Assembly: GCA_021811625.1 (NCBI GenBank)
Contig: JAJZNU010000003.1
Span: 32,461 to 96,460 of the forward strand
From: a bacterium
Lineage (GTDB): Bacteria; Patescibacteriota; Saccharimonadia; Saccharimonadales; UBA4665
Direction of reading: 5' to 3'
DNA length: 64,000 nucleotides
A program made the translations under genes and the position numbers. Below the pieces are notes generated by a model. That model made no database searches and had not been told where the DNA came from. It worked only from the letters and a program-made list of their open reading frames with translations. Below, piece after piece: positions 36,137 to 46,825 of the stretch. Each line of letters begins with the position of its first letter. The stretch's first letter is position 1.

Positions 36137-37642
36137 TTATGAGCTTTTACGGGAGCGTCGAGGTATCAACCGGAATCGTCGTCGACCCGGCATCAGTGCG
36201 TCGCCACCGGCCTGTGGGTCGTAGAAGAAGTCGCTTTCGCTGTATTGGTCGTATGTAACCATCAAGGCGCGTGACTCAATAGCTCTTAAGGTTTCAAGTG
36301 ACACAGAGACCAAAATAAGAATACTGGTGCCGCCGATGCTTATATTAGCGTTAATGAAGATTTGTCCGATTATGGGCAGTAATGCCAATATCCCTAGACT
36401 AATAGCTCCGAACAAGGTGACGCGATTAACGATACTGCTTAAATATTTCTCGGTTTGGTTTCCGGATCTTACTCCTTCTAAGAACCCACCCTGTTTTTGC
36501 AGGTTTTCGGCTATGTCCTTGGCATTGAAGGTGACGCTCGTATAGAAGAAGGTAAAGACAAATACTAATAAGAAATAGACCACCGGATAGAGGTATGGTT
36601 GCCACCCTCCGGCGGCAAAACTGGCTTTGGTGGGCTGTTGGAACCAAGTAGTTAAGAAAGTGCCGATATGTTGCAAATAAACACTATGGGCGCCATGAAG
36701 CAACTGTCCGACAAAGCTGGGAACGCTTAAGAAGGCCACGGCAAAGATTATCGGGATGACACCAGCGGTTATAAGTTTGACCGGGAGAACGGTTGTTACG
36801 CCTCCGTAAGTCCGGTTCCCCTGGACCCGCTTGGCGTAATGTATAGTTAACCTCCTTGATGCCTCGTTAAGCTTGACGACCGCCCACGTTACCAGGATGA
36901 TCACAGCGGCAATTATAAGGGCGTAGAAGAATTGACGTTCACTGAATGGCAGTTTGACTCCAGCAAGCTTCCAGTGGGCCGCAGCGGGGGCTAGGGCCTT
37001 AAAGACGCTGGCCACCGTCGACGGGAGGCGGCTGACAATACCGACGGTTATAATAAGCGATATACCATTACCAATTCCCTTTTCGGTAATCAGCTCTCCC
37101 AGCCACATCAAAAGCATCGAACCGCCCGAGAGTGAGGCAATCATTAACACCCATTGCAGGAATGAGGTATGGGCGGTAATATCACCGATGCCGCCGATCG
37201 ACTGAGCCGACTGTCTGATCAGGTAAATCTCACCGATCGATTGAATAATGGACAGCGGGAAGGTCAGGATGCGAGTGTATTGGTTAATCCGTTTCTGGCC
37301 CGATTCTCCCTCTTTTTGCATTGCCTCCAGCTTGGGTATGGCTTTGGTGAGCAACTGCATGATGATCGAGGCGTTAATATATGGCCCCAACCCGGCTAGC
37401 ATAATCGAGAAATTCGCTAAGGCGCCGCCGGAAATAACGTTCATGAAACTCAAGAACTGCGAGTTTTGTCCGGCCGTAGAATTAAATAAGTTAGTCAGCA
37501 GCTGTTTTAGAGTTGCGGGATTGCTGAGCGGCACCGGGATATGGCTCATAATCCGAAACGCCAGCAGCATACCAAGCACCGCCAGTATGCGCTTTCGCAT
37601 ATCGGCGTTCTTGAATGATTTCCAGATCGTTTTCCAGCTCAT
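36137..37642 (-). CDS. secY: Preprotein translocase subunit SecY
   Basis: MSHIPVPLSNP; LAGLGPYINASIIMQLLTKAIPKLEAMQKEGESGQKRINQYTR; FNAKDIAENLQKQGGFLEGVRSG. Confidence 0.97.
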   Translation of the reverse strand: MSWKTIWKSFKNADMRKRILAVLGMLLAFRIMSHIPVPLSNPATLKQLLTNLFNSTAGQNSQFLSFMNVISGGALANFSIMLAGLGPYINASIIMQLLTKAIPKLEAMQKEGESGQKRINQYTRILTFPLSIIQSIGEIYLIRQSAQSIGGIGDITAHTSFLQWVLMIASLSGGSMLLMWLGELITEKGIGNGISLIITVGIVSRLPSTVASVFKALAPAAAHWKLAGVKLPFSERQFFYALIIAAVIILVTWAVVKLNEASRRLTIHYAKRVQGNRTYGGVTTVLPVKLITAGVIPIIFAVAFLSVPSFVGQLLHGAHSVYLQHIGTFLTTWFQQPTKASFAAGGWQPYLYPVVYFLLVFVFTFFYTSVTFNAKDIAENLQKQGGFLEGVRSGNQTEKYLSSIVNRVTLFGAISLGILALLPIIGQIFINANISIGGTSILILVSVSLETLRAIESRALMVTYDQYSESDFFYDPQAGGDALMPGRRRFRLIPRRSRKSS

Positions 37643-37702
37643 GATTCCCTCAGTTTTCCACCCGGTTTTTCTGAATTGTCCACCCTAAAAAGTATACCCT
37701 AA

Positions 37703-38188
37703 CTAGCGTTTTTTATCTTTAGTTTCAGTCTTGGTAGTGGAGCGTTTCAGCCGATCAACACTTTTAAAGGTCCCGCCGGCTTTGGTTATTTGATCAATAA
37801 CCTGTTTGCTGGCGCCGTTTAACTCGATAGTGAACTTTTTGTTGATCTTTTCACGTTTAAAAACTACTTTAACGTTCTCAAACTGATGCTCAATCAATCC
37901 GGCTTCAGACAGGGTCTCGGCAGTAATATGGTCGTTCTTAAGCTGATTTAGCTGATAAGAATATATGACTGTCGGTTTGGTACGTTTAGAAGTAAAGCCG
38001 GGTAGTTTAGGTAAGGCCTGCATGAGCGGGTTCTGGCCGCCGGAAAATCCCGGGCGCCTCGAAGATCCGGTCCGGGCTTTTTGACCCTTTGTTCCGCGGC
38101 CGGCTGTTTTACCTTGTCCGGCAGCGATACCTCGGCCCACGCGGCGGGCGGATTTGTTGGATATGACTTCTAGCTCGTTATACTTCAT
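37703..38188 (-). CDS. rplO: Ribosomal protein uL15
   Basis: [50 protein letters not shown]. Confidence 0.97.
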   Translation of the reverse strand: MKYNELEVISNKSARRVGRGIAAGQGKTAGRGTKGQKARTGSSRRPGFSGGQNPLMQALPKLPGFTSKRTKPTVIYSYQLNQLKNDHITAETLSEAGLIEHQFENVKVVFKREKINKKFTIELNGASKQVIDQITKAGGTFKSVDRLKRSTTKTETKDKKR

Positions 38189-38814
38189 GATTTTTTCCCT
38201 TTGGTGACTTTCTTAGCTGGAGCCGGTTTAGCCTTGGCTTTGACTTCTTCTGAGGGAGCTGCGCTTTCCACCGCTTTGGCTGGTTCAGCGACTTTGCCAG
38301 GAGTCTTTTTGGCCCTGGTAGTCCAGCTGGAGGCCGGTTTAATTGACGTCAGAGCATTGATGGTGGCGTAAGCGGTGTTGGTCTTGTTCGAGGAACCCAG
38401 TGACTTGCTAAGAGCGTTGCTGACCCCAGCTACCTCTAGAATCGTGCGAACTACCCCGCCGGCAATAAGACCCGTACCGGGACTGGCCGGTTTTACCAGT
38501 ATAAAAGCTCCGCCGACTTTAGCTTGAGCCTCGTGCGGCAGCGTACCTTTGTATAGGGACAACTTGACCATCTGTTTCTTAGCAACTTCGGTGGCTTTGG
38601 TGACTGCCGAGGTGACGTCCGCACCCTTGGATAGACCGATACCAACCTTACCTTTGTGATCACCGGCGACGACTAGAGCCCGGAAGCGGAAGCGGCGGCC
38701 ACCCTTGACGACGCGGGCAACTCGGTCAATATTAACCACCCGCTCGTCAAACTGTTTCGGTTCGGCGTTAAGCGGTGAGCGACGGTTATGCATATCTGTT
38801 TGACTACCGGGCAT
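38185..38814 (-). CDS. rpsE: Ribosomal protein uS5
   Basis: [42 protein letters not shown]. Confidence 0.97.
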   Translation of the reverse strand: MPGSQTDMHNRRSPLNAEPKQFDERVVNIDRVARVVKGGRRFRFRALVVAGDHKGKVGIGLSKGADVTSAVTKATEVAKKQMVKLSLYKGTLPHEAQAKVGGAFILVKPASPGTGLIAGGVVRTILEVAGVSNALSKSLGSSNKTNTAYATINALTSIKPASSWTTRAKKTPGKVAEPAKAVESAAPSEEVKAKAKPAPAKKVTKGKKS

Positions 38815-38850
38815 AATTTACTCCTTGACTTAGTTGTTGTCGTTTCATGA

Positions 38851-39216
38851 TTAGAACTTCAACCCTCCTTCACGAGCGGCATCAGCCAAAGCCTTCAGCC
38901 GACCGTGATACAGTTTCGGTCCGCGGTCAAAAACAACACTATCTATCTTGATGGCCTTGGCCTTTTTGGCCACTTCGCTACCGATAGCTTTGGCTTTATC
39001 GGTCATTGTGCCTTTAACGGCGCCAGGTACCTTCGTCCCCACGCTACTCAAATACAGCAACGTTTGGCCGACGTCGTCGTTAATTAACTGAGCGGTTATA
39101 TGACGATTGCTGATATGCACACTTAACCGGGGGCGCGTCGCCGTACCGAAAATATTAGACCGGGTTCGCTTGGTGCGCAGTTCTCGATTCTTAATGGTAA
39201 TTTTTAGTCTGTTCAT
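38851..39216 (-). CDS. rplR: Ribosomal protein uL18
   Basis: RTKRTRSNIFGTATRPRLSVHISNRHITAQLINDDVGQTL. Confidence 0.96.
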   Translation of the reverse strand: MNRLKITIKNRELRTKRTRSNIFGTATRPRLSVHISNRHITAQLINDDVGQTLLYLSSVGTKVPGAVKGTMTDKAKAIGSEVAKKAKAIKIDSVVFDRGPKLYHGRLKALADAAREGGLKF

Positions 39217-39220
39217 GATT

Positions 39221-39760
39221 TTACTTATCCTTGCCTGATTTACCGCTTTTACGGATTATACGCTCACCGACATATTTTATACCTTTACCCTTGTACGGCT
39301 CCGGTTTCTTCAGCGAACGGATGTCGGCAGTGACCTGTCCGACCAATTGTTTGTCGATGCCGCTGATCGTGATGATGTTCTGCTCGACACTGGCCGTAAT
39401 GGAGGGCGGAAGAGTGTAATTAACGTCGTGCGAAAAGCCGATATTGAATCTGAGGGCGTTACCGCTGAGCGCCACCCGATAGCCGACGCCGTTAATTTCC
39501 AACTGCTTGTTAAATCCCCGGCTAACACCGGTTACCATATTATCCAGTAGTGAGCGCATCAGACCATGCTTGGCGCGGGTGGTGCGTTCGTCGTTCAAAC
39601 AACTAACTATCAGCGTATCGCCGTCCTGGGTGACGCTGATATTCGGCATACTAAACTGCGATAGACTACCTTTGGGGCCGTTGACGGTTATTTTATCCGC
39701 ATCGATCTGCACGGCGACACCGGAGGGGAGCTTGATGGGCATCTTGCCAATACGACTCAT
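39221..39760 (-). CDS. rplF: Ribosomal protein uL6
   Basis: MSRIGKMPIKLPSGVAVQIDADKITVNGPKGSLS; KPEPYKGKGIKYVGERIIRKSGKSGK. Confidence 0.97.
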   Translation of the reverse strand: MSRIGKMPIKLPSGVAVQIDADKITVNGPKGSLSQFSMPNISVTQDGDTLIVSCLNDERTTRAKHGLMRSLLDNMVTGVSRGFNKQLEINGVGYRVALSGNALRFNIGFSHDVNYTLPPSITASVEQNIITISGIDKQLVGQVTADIRSLKKPEPYKGKGIKYVGERIIRKSGKSGKDK

Positions 39761-39818
39761 GAGTTTTCTCCTTGAGCCGTCGGTAGCGATGGAATGTTAT
39801 TCAGGTAATGTTTCATAA

Positions 39819-40214
39819 TTAATACACCTTACAGATTAATTCCCCGCCAATGCCTTCGGTTTTAGCTTGATCACCGCTCATAACTCCTTTGGAGGTAGAG
39901 ATAATGACCACGCCGCGCCCGCTCTTGATAACCGGTATCTCGCTGGCTGAGGTATACATCCGGCGTCCGGGCTTGCTTAGCCTGACGATTTCCGTAATTC
40001 CTAAACCGTTCTGCGACAAACCCAGAACTAAGGTTTTGCCGACACTAGCGTCGACAACCTTTACGCTGCTGATATAGCGCGAAGATTTTAGCAGTTCGGC
40101 GATTGACTGTTTCAGTTTTGAATATGGTAGGTTGACCTCGTCCTTACCCACAGCCGCAGCGTTGCGGATACGGGTTAACATGTCGGCTATCGGATCTGTA
40201 GATACTTGACTCAT
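39819..40214 (-). CDS. rpsH: Ribosomal protein uS8
   Basis: MSQVSTDPIADMLTRIRNAAAVGKDEVNLPYSKLKQSIAELL. Confidence 0.96.
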   Translation of the reverse strand: MSQVSTDPIADMLTRIRNAAAVGKDEVNLPYSKLKQSIAELLKSSRYISSVKVVDASVGKTLVLGLSQNGLGITEIVRLSKPGRRMYTSASEIPVIKSGRGVVIISTSKGVMSGDQAKTEGIGGELICKVY

Positions 40215-40231
40215 AATTACTCCTTCTTCTC

Positions 40232-40501
40232 CTACCAACTGGATTTCGTTACACCGGGAATTTCGCCTTTTGAGGCGTGCTCGCGGAAGCTGATTCGCGA
40301 TAGACCGAACTGACGCATATAGCCGCGCGATCGACCGGTTTCGCTACAGCGGTTCTTACGACGTGTGGGGCTGGAGTTCCGGGGCAGTTTATATAGACCC
40401 TCGAGATCTCCGAGTTCCTTCAACTCGCGGCGTTTGGCGCTATAGCGCTCGAACATTTTCAGCCGCTTCTCGTCCCGATTAATACTAGATTTCTTAGCCA
40501 T
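40232..40501 (-). CDS. rpsN: Ribosomal protein uS14, long cysteine-poor form
   Basis: [28 protein letters not shown]...[40 protein letters not shown]. Confidence 0.96.
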   Translation of the reverse strand: MAKKSSINRDEKRLKMFERYSAKRRELKELGDLEGLYKLPRNSSPTRRKNRCSETGRSRGYMRQFGLSRISFREHASKGEIPGVTKSSW

Positions 40502-40503
40502 AA

Positions 40504-41079
40504 CTACTTACTCTCCTTCTCAAATGGCATTCCTAATTTTTCCAGCAAAAGTCTGGAATGGGTCGGACCCTTACCTCTAATGACAAATATAGCTTGCAGG
40601 CCGTGCGCCGGGCTGGTTTCCTCGAAGCTTAGTTCCGGGAATACCGACTGATCGACAAGACCGAGCGAATAATTGCCGCTTTTATCAAAAGCCTTGACAC
40701 TGGTACCGTGGAAGTCACGCAGTCTTGGCAGTACGATGTTTATGAGGCGGTCGGCGAACTCGTACATACGCTCGCCGCGAAGGGTGACTTTCAGTCCGAT
40801 CTTGTTACCTTCTCGAAGCTTAAAGCTGGCAATAGACTTCTTGGCTACGGTGGTGACGGGTGATTGTCCGGTGACTTTTTTGACGGTATTTATGGCCGTT
40901 TCCATGAGCTTTTTGTCGTCTTTGGCCTGTCCGAGTCCGACGTTCAAGACTATTTTTTCCAGTCGCGGCACCTCGTGGACATTCTTAAGCTTAAGCTCGT
41001 CTTTTAGCTCAACGCGGAGCTTCTCATCGTAGAGCGCCATTAATCGCGGCCGGTTGGTAGCTAGGTTATTTGTCGGCAT
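40504..41079 (-). CDS. rplE: Ribosomal protein uL5
   Basis: [62 protein letters not shown]. Confidence 0.97.
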   Translation of the reverse strand: MPTNNLATNRPRLMALYDEKLRVELKDELKLKNVHEVPRLEKIVLNVGLGQAKDDKKLMETAINTVKKVTGQSPVTTVAKKSIASFKLREGNKIGLKVTLRGERMYEFADRLINIVLPRLRDFHGTSVKAFDKSGNYSLGLVDQSVFPELSFEETSPAHGLQAIFVIRGKGPTHSRLLLEKLGMPFEKESK

Positions 41080-41410
41080 GGGTGGTTACCTCTTTCTTGC
41101 TCCCGGCGTAAACGCGAACCTTCTTGCCGTCACTGTTAATATGACTGGCCAGGCGGGAAGCTTTCTTGGTTGTCGGATTATACAGCCCAACCTTGCTGAC
41201 CCAGATTGGTTTGGTGATTTCCTTGATACCGCCGGTCTGCGTCTTGGTAGCTTTTACATGGCGCTTAACTATATTAACGCCCTCGACGGTTACTTTATTA
41301 AGCCGGGGGTGGACTAACAGGACTTTTCCGGTAACACCCTTGTACTTACCGCTTCTCACGACCACTTTGTCGCCTTTTTTCAATTTAATTTTGTAAGCAG
41401 TTGTGTTCAT
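41066..41410 (-). CDS. rplX: Ribosomal protein uL24
   Basis: [45 protein letters not shown]. Confidence 0.97.
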   Translation of the reverse strand: MNTTAYKIKLKKGDKVVVRSGKYKGVTGKVLLVHPRLNKVTVEGVNIVKRHVKATKTQTGGIKEITKPIWVSKVGLYNPTTKKASRLASHINSDGKKVRVYAGSKKEVTTHADK

Positions 41411-41775
41411 AGTACCTCCGGAGCCAAACTTATGATTCTGGAATGACCAAGGTCGCGCAGCTCTCTAGGAACCGGACCAAAAATACGAGTCGCTTTGGGC
41501 AACTTGTCATCCCCGATAATTACGGCAGCATTGTCGTCAAAGCGGATCGTCGAACCGTCCGGCCGGCGGATAGCGTCCCTGGTCCGGACGACGACGGCCT
41601 TGACGACCGATTTTTTCTTAACCGTACCGTTAGGGTTGGCGTCCTTAACGGTAGCGACGATAACGTCACCGACTCTAGCGTAACGACGACGGGTACCACC
41701 CAGTACACGGATGCAGAGGATTTCCTTAGCTCCGGAATTGTCGCAGACGACTAGTCTTGTTTCTTGCTGGATCAT
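41407..41775 (-). CDS. rplN: Ribosomal protein uL14
   Basis: [46 protein letters not shown]. Confidence 0.98.
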   Translation of the reverse strand: MIQQETRLVVCDNSGAKEILCIRVLGGTRRRYARVGDVIVATVKDANPNGTVKKKSVVKAVVVRTRDAIRRPDGSTIRFDDNAAVIIGDDKLPKATRIFGPVPRELRDLGHSRIISLAPEVL

Positions 41776-42059
41776 GCTTGTTCCTCGGTTTCGACGGCCT
41801 TAATGTCTTCCACTTTAAGGATCGGCCGCTCAATGATTTTCTCTAAACGATGGTGTTTGTGACGGCTTAACGGTCGAGTCTCGATAATAGACACTTTGTC
41901 TCCCACCTCGGCCTCATTTTTCGGGTCGTGGGCTAAGAACTTGTGGCTGACGAGATACTTTTTGCGGTATAACGGATGTGTCTTGCGGTCATTAACGGTC
42001 ACAACGATAGTTTTATCGCCTTTATTGGAAGTGACGGTGCCGATTAGTGATTTTGCCAT
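41772..42059 (-). CDS. rpsQ: Ribosomal protein uS17
   Basis: [54 protein letters not shown]. Confidence 0.96.
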   Translation of the reverse strand: MAKSLIGTVTSNKGDKTIVVTVNDRKTHPLYRKKYLVSHKFLAHDPKNEAEVGDKVSIIETRPLSRHKHHRLEKIIERPILKVEDIKAVETEEQA

Positions 42060-42060
42060 A

Positions 42061-42264
42061 TTACATGCTCTCCTTTTGTAATTGTTCGCCAAGGATTGTT
42101 AAAACTCGGGCCAAATCACGCCGTTTAGTACGCGCCAGGCGGACATTACTTACTTCACCTTGCCGGATGCGGCGTCTCAGCTCGGCGATCTCATCACGGA
42201 GTTTAACGCTTTCTTCGGTCAGCTGTTCGGTGCTTAACTTGCGGATCTCGACGACTTTCATCAC
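42061..42264 (-). CDS. rpmC: Ribosomal protein uL29
   Basis: [60 protein letters not shown]. Confidence 0.95.
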   Translation of the reverse strand: MMKVVEIRKLSTEQLTEESVKLRDEIAELRRRIRQGEVSNVRLARTKRRDLARVLTILGEQLQKESM

Positions 42265-42668
42265 ACTTCCTCCCGACGGATAAACCGGGTCTTAATAGGT
42301 AGTTTATTGCCGGCTAAACGCATAGCTTCTCTGGCAATATCTTCGCTGACACCTTGCATCTCAAAGAGTACCGTGCCGGGCCGGACTTTGGCGACAAAAA
42401 ATTCCGGGCTCCCTTTGCCGCTGCCCATTTTGACATCAAGCGGCTTGCGGGTGACAGGAGTATGCGGGAAAATCCGGATCCAGATCTTACCACCCCGTTT
42501 AATGTAGCGCGTCATGGCCTGACGGGCGGCCTCGATTTGGCGAGCGGTGATTCGTTCGTTGTCGAGCGATTGTAGAGCAAACTCTCCGTAAGCGATATAG
42601 TTACCGCTGGTGGCGACACCGCGAATACGGCCTTTTCTAACTTTGCGAAATTTGGTACGGCTAGGCAT
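42261..42668 (-). CDS. rplP: Ribosomal protein uL16
   Basis: [60 protein letters not shown]. Confidence 0.98.
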   Translation of the reverse strand: MPSRTKFRKVRKGRIRGVATSGNYIAYGEFALQSLDNERITARQIEAARQAMTRYIKRGGKIWIRIFPHTPVTRKPLDVKMGSGKGSPEFFVAKVRPGTVLFEMQGVSEDIAREAMRLAGNKLPIKTRFIRREEV

Positions 42669-42683
42669 CAACATAATAAGTCC

Positions 42684-43313
42684 TTAAGCTGCCTCTCCTT
42701 TATATATCCAAACCTTGACACCGATAATGCCGGCGGCAGTTTTAGCCGGTACGTAGGCATAGTCGATATTGGCTCTGATGGTGTGAAGCGGAATCGATCC
42801 GGCTACTTCTTTCTCGCGCCTGGACATCTCAGCCCCGTTTAATCGTCCGGAAACCTGGATACGAATACCTTGGGCCCCGGCTCGCATCGAAGCGGCGGAC
42901 GCCGATTTGATGGCCCGGCGGAAATTCATCCGTCGCTCCAGTTGGTGGGCGATATTCTCGGCGACTAACTTGGCATACAAGTCGGATTTTTTAACCTCGT
43001 CAATATTGACTCTTACCGGAACACCGTAAATTTTCTCAACAGCGTCTTTCAGCTCTTGAGCCCCGCTGCCGCCGCGACCAATAACGACGCCGGCTTTGGC
43101 GGTCATGATGTTAATCGTGACCAGATTAGGTGATCTTTCGATATCTACTTTGTTAATAGCCGCTCTGGAGCCAAGACGGGTTTGAATCAGTCTTCGGACA
43201 TCAAGATCGTTTTTCAGGTACTTGGCATAGTCTCGGCGGTTGACGAACCACTTGCTGCGCCAATCCTTATTGAGCTGCAGGCGCATTGATATGGGATTAA
43301 CTTTTTGGCCCAT
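42684..43313 (-). CDS. rpsC: Ribosomal protein uS3
   Basis: MGQKVNPISMRLQLNKDWRSKWFVNRRDYAKYL; GVVIGRGGSGAQELK. Confidence 0.98.
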   Translation of the reverse strand: MGQKVNPISMRLQLNKDWRSKWFVNRRDYAKYLKNDLDVRRLIQTRLGSRAAINKVDIERSPNLVTINIMTAKAGVVIGRGGSGAQELKDAVEKIYGVPVRVNIDEVKKSDLYAKLVAENIAHQLERRMNFRRAIKSASAASMRAGAQGIRIQVSGRLNGAEMSRREKEVAGSIPLHTIRANIDYAYVPAKTAAGIIGVKVWIYKGEAA

Positions 43314-43705
43314 TATTTCTCTCCTTTAGCGGTGGTAGCGGTATCTTTAGATGCCGGTGCTTTAACGGGACGTTTTTCGCCGTCAACCACCACTCTGATA
43401 TGTGAACTGCGATGGACATACGGATGTGCCCGCCCGCGTGATACCGGCCGGAACCGCTTTTGCCGTGGGCCGGGGGTAACGGTAATCTCCGAAATACTCA
43501 GTGTTGCCGGTTTGTAACCGTGATTGCGATCAGCGTTCGCCCGAGCACTTAAAATGACTTTTTTCACATCGACAGCCGTACGTCTTGGGGTGTGATCTAA
43601 AATTACCAGGGCATCGGCTACGGTTCGTCCTCGAACTAACGAGGCCACCACCGATAACTTCCTCGGACTACTTTTGACACCTTTAGCTATTGCTATTGCT
43701 CCCAT
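43313..43705 (-). CDS. rplV: Ribosomal protein uL22
   Basis: GVKSSPRKLSVVASLVRGRTVADALVILDHTPRR...RGRAHPYVHRSSHIRVVV. Confidence 0.96.
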   Translation of the reverse strand: MGAIAIAKGVKSSPRKLSVVASLVRGRTVADALVILDHTPRRTAVDVKKVILSARANADRNHGYKPATLSISEITVTPGPRQKRFRPVSRGRAHPYVHRSSHIRVVVDGEKRPVKAPASKDTATTAKGEK

Positions 43706-43706
43706 A

Positions 43707-43985
43707 TTACTCCGTCGCCGCCTTAGCTAATTTACCGCCATGAGCCCGGAATTTGCGGGTAGGGGCAAATTCACCAAGCTTATGTCCGACCATATTCTCA
43801 GTAATAAAGACCGGCACGTGCACCTTACCGTTGTGTACGGCGATGGTGCGGCCAACAAACTCCGGGGCAATTGTTGAAGCCCGGGCCCAAGTGCGGACAA
43901 TGGTACGATCCGAGGCACCTAAAGCCTCGATCTTCTTGGCTAATTTAAAATCTATAAATGGTCCTTTTTTCAGTGATCGACTCAT
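43707..43985 (-). CDS. rpsS: Ribosomal protein uS19
   Basis: [57 protein letters not shown]. Confidence 0.98.
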   Translation of the reverse strand: MSRSLKKGPFIDFKLAKKIEALGASDRTIVRTWARASTIAPEFVGRTIAVHNGKVHVPVFITENMVGHKLGEFAPTRKFRAHGGKLAKAATE

Positions 43986-43988
43986 ATC

Positions 43989-44852
43989 CTACCTTCTCTT
44001 CCCGGCGTGAGCGCTTCTTACGATAAATTTATCGGTACTTTTACGACGTCTGGTTTTATATCCGAGAGTTTTCTGGCCCCATGGAGTCTTGGGGGCGTGT
44101 CCGTAACCACCTTTTCCGCCACCGCCAACACCGTGACGGCCACCGTCACCACCACCGTGAGGATGATCAACGGCATTCATAACTACACCGCGGACGCTTG
44201 GGCGGATGCCTTTACGGCGATTGCGACCGGCTTTGCCGATCTTAACGTTCTGGTGCTGTTCGTTACCGACCGTCCCGATTGTCGCCCGGCAGTTAACTTG
44301 AACTAGGCGAATCTCGCCACTTGGCAGGCGGACTTGGGCATAGTCTTCTTCCTTAGCGACGAGCTGGGCACCGTTACCGGCGCTTCTGGCCAGCTGGGCG
44401 CCACGACCGGGCTGCAGCTCGATAGCATGGATAGTCGCTCCTAAGGGTATGTATTTAATAGGCAAACGATTGCCATTTTCGATAGGCGTTTGCTCGTCGG
44501 AGCTGATAATCTGTTGGCCGACTTTCAAGCCGCTGACCGCCAGAATATAGTGGAATTTGCCGCTTTCATCTTTGAGCCTGGCAATGCGGGCCGAGCGGTT
44601 AGGGTCATACTCGATATGCTCTACGACGGCCTTGGTTCCAGATGCCAAATTGAAATTTACCATCCGGTAGAACTGCTTAGCACCACCGCCTTGGTGCCTG
44701 GTAGTGATGCGGCCCTGGTTGTTACGGCCGTTACCGCGTCTTTTAGGCATCAGAAGAGAGCGGAGCGGTTTATTGGTGGTTATGCCGCTAAAGTCCTGAG
44801 TGGTCATGCCTCGGGTACCGGGGGTGTTGGGCTTTAGTTCGCGAATAGCCAT
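43989..44852 (-). CDS. rplB: Ribosomal protein uL2
   Basis: GRNNQGRITTRHQGGGAKQFYR; RGVVMNAVDHPHGGGDGG. Confidence 0.98.
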   Translation of the reverse strand: MAIRELKPNTPGTRGMTTQDFSGITTNKPLRSLLMPKRRGNGRNNQGRITTRHQGGGAKQFYRMVNFNLASGTKAVVEHIEYDPNRSARIARLKDESGKFHYILAVSGLKVGQQIISSDEQTPIENGNRLPIKYIPLGATIHAIELQPGRGAQLARSAGNGAQLVAKEEDYAQVRLPSGEIRLVQVNCRATIGTVGNEQHQNVKIGKAGRNRRKGIRPSVRGVVMNAVDHPHGGGDGGRHGVGGGGKGGYGHAPKTPWGQKTLGYKTRRRKSTDKFIVRSAHAGKRR

Positions 44853-45277
44853 TATTTGCTCTCCTTTTTGCGGTGCAGGATTGACCTGGAGGATTTCTTT
44901 TCCTCTTTTTTAGCCTGCGTTTCCATAGCCTTCATAATCTTCTCGCCGGACTCTTTCTGCTTAGCTTCTTCCTTTTCGATCTCTTCGAAAAATGGCAGGT
45001 TCTGGCCGGCCTTCAAGGTAACGTAGGCTTTTTTAACGTCGCTCTGCGAGCCGTTACCGATTAGCCGGCCTTGCTTGGCGACGGTTCGCTTGCTTTTACC
45101 TTTGATGAGGGCGATACGGACAGATTGCACTTCAACGTCAAACTGTTTTTTGATCTGCTCGGCGACGGTGTGCTTATTAACCGATTTCGGGACATCAAAG
45201 ACAAAGATCCGTGAAGACTTACTAAGGGAGTGCACCTTTTCGCTGATTCGAGGGTGCAGGGTAATTAAACCGCTCAT
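44852..45277 (-). CDS. rplW: Ribosomal protein uL23 with C-terminal extension
   Basis: LITLHPRISEKVHSLSKSSRIFVFDVPKSVNKHTVAEQIKKQFDVEVQSVRIALIKGK. Confidence 0.93.
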   Translation of the reverse strand: MSGLITLHPRISEKVHSLSKSSRIFVFDVPKSVNKHTVAEQIKKQFDVEVQSVRIALIKGKSKRTVAKQGRLIGNGSQSDVKKAYVTLKAGQNLPFFEEIEKEEAKQKESGEKIMKAMETQAKKEEKKSSRSILHRKKESK

Positions 45278-45936
45278 TTTTTGGCCTCCGTCTTAGCTGA
45301 AACTGAGCTCTTATCCAACCAGCTACTGAGAATATCGAGGGATTTCTCGGAGATGACAAGGGTATCGGCATTCATCACGTCAAAGACTGTTAAGTAGTCG
45401 GCGCGAGTGACCTTGACGTTGGATAGATTAGCGGTAGCTCGTTCGCTCAAGTCATCTTTCCTCGGAACGAGGATCAGAACACGGCCCTTGGCGGATAATT
45501 TATCCAGTAATTTGACGGCTGAGGAGACTTTGCCGTCTTTAATTTCAAAATCTTTAATAACTTTAATTTTCTTATCGGCGGCGGCTAGAGAAAGAGCCGA
45601 TACCAAAGCGCGGCGTTTTTGTTCACTAGGCATGGAGTGGGAATAGTTCTCGTTACCGGTAGGGCCGAACGCTATTCCACCACTGCGCCAGATGGGATTT
45701 CTGGAAGAGCCGAAACGAGCGCGTCCGGTGCCTTTCTGGCTCCAAGGTTTTTTGCCGCCACCGCTGACCAGACCGCGGGTCTTGGTTTTAGCTAGGTTGA
45801 CTCGGGAATTAGCCAGATAGGCCACGTAGGCACTTTTAATCAGTTCCGGTTTAAAGGGAGCTTCAAATAATGCGCTATTTAGAGTTACGGGTTGGGCATT
45901 CTTGACGCCGGCGGAAGAGTAGCTGTCGGTTTTCAT
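45274..45936 (-). CDS. rplD: Ribosomal protein uL4
   Basis: TKTRGLVSGGGKKPWSQKGTGRARFGSSRNPIWRSGGIAFGP. Confidence 0.97.
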   Translation of the reverse strand: MKTDSYSSAGVKNAQPVTLNSALFEAPFKPELIKSAYVAYLANSRVNLAKTKTRGLVSGGGKKPWSQKGTGRARFGSSRNPIWRSGGIAFGPTGNENYSHSMPSEQKRRALVSALSLAAADKKIKVIKDFEIKDGKVSSAVKLLDKLSAKGRVLILVPRKDDLSERATANLSNVKVTRADYLTVFDVMNADTLVISEKSLDILSSWLDKSSVSAKTEAKK

Positions 45937-46550
45937 TTGCTAACTCCTTTTATAACGACCAGGCCGCGGCGTGGTCCAGGAACGGCTCCGGTAATCCCGA
46001 TAACGCCTTTCTCGGCCTCGACTAGAGCAACCTTCAGTCCGGAAACGGTGACATTGGTATGCCCCATCCTTCCGGCCATTTTTTTACCTTTGCGGATATG
46101 TTGCGGATACATCGAGCCGATAGAACCTACTTTCCGGGTATCTCCTTTACCGCCATGGGTTTTTCGCTGTCGGTGGAAGTTGTGTCGCTTGATTGTTCCG
46201 GCCCAGCCTTTCCCTTTGGACTTGGCAGTGACGCTAACGTTATCGCCGACCTCAAAGACGTCTGCCGTAACCTTAGTGCCAACGCTCATCTCTTCGCTTA
46301 GCTCGTCGACACGAACTTCCCTAATAAGCTTGGGCTCGGCCTTGGAGGGTTTGAGATGCCCGGCCAAAGACTTAGAGGGCTTGCCTTTTCCCCAACCCAC
46401 TTGTACGGCGTTATAGCCGTCTTTTTCGGTCGATTTAAGTTGAGTCACTACTCCCGGCTCGGTTTTAAGCAATGTCACAGCCACTAACTCGCCGGTGTCG
46501 GGAGTTAACGCGCTGATCATACCAAGTTTTGTAGCGATTAGTGTTTTCAT
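45933..46550 (-). CDS. rplC: Ribosomal protein uL3
   Basis: KSKGKGWAGTIKRHNFHRQRKTHGGKGDTRKVGSIGSMYPQHIRKGKKMAGRMG. Confidence 0.97.
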   Translation of the reverse strand: MKTLIATKLGMISALTPDTGELVAVTLLKTEPGVVTQLKSTEKDGYNAVQVGWGKGKPSKSLAGHLKPSKAEPKLIREVRVDELSEEMSVGTKVTADVFEVGDNVSVTAKSKGKGWAGTIKRHNFHRQRKTHGGKGDTRKVGSIGSMYPQHIRKGKKMAGRMGHTNVTVSGLKVALVEAEKGVIGITGAVPGPRRGLVVIKGVSK

Positions 46551-46729
46551 ATGATTTTCTCATTGCTCATTTCGTACGGTGATCTTCAGCTTACGGTTAT
46601 TGTCACTCTGCTAGAGCTCGATTAGTGCTTTAACTTGACATAAAAACACTTGGCTATGGTGGTTTCCACGGATATACGTAGACCTTCCGATACACCAAGA
46701 TACCGTATCTTAAAGAAAGTACTCGCTAC

Positions 46730-46759
46730 AGATTACCACGTTTGCATTACTTCTGTCAA
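46730..46759 (-). promoter_or_regulatory. Putative promoter TTGACA-18-TAATCT upstream of rplC
   Basis: -35 at 46759-46754, -10 at 46735-46730; about 170-nt leader to rplC ATG 46550. Confidence 0.55.
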
Positions 46760-46825
46760 TGCGTTGCAAATTCTACAAACTTAATCTTAAAGCTTGATGT
46801 TCTGTTTACCCGCCAAAAAGACGGT

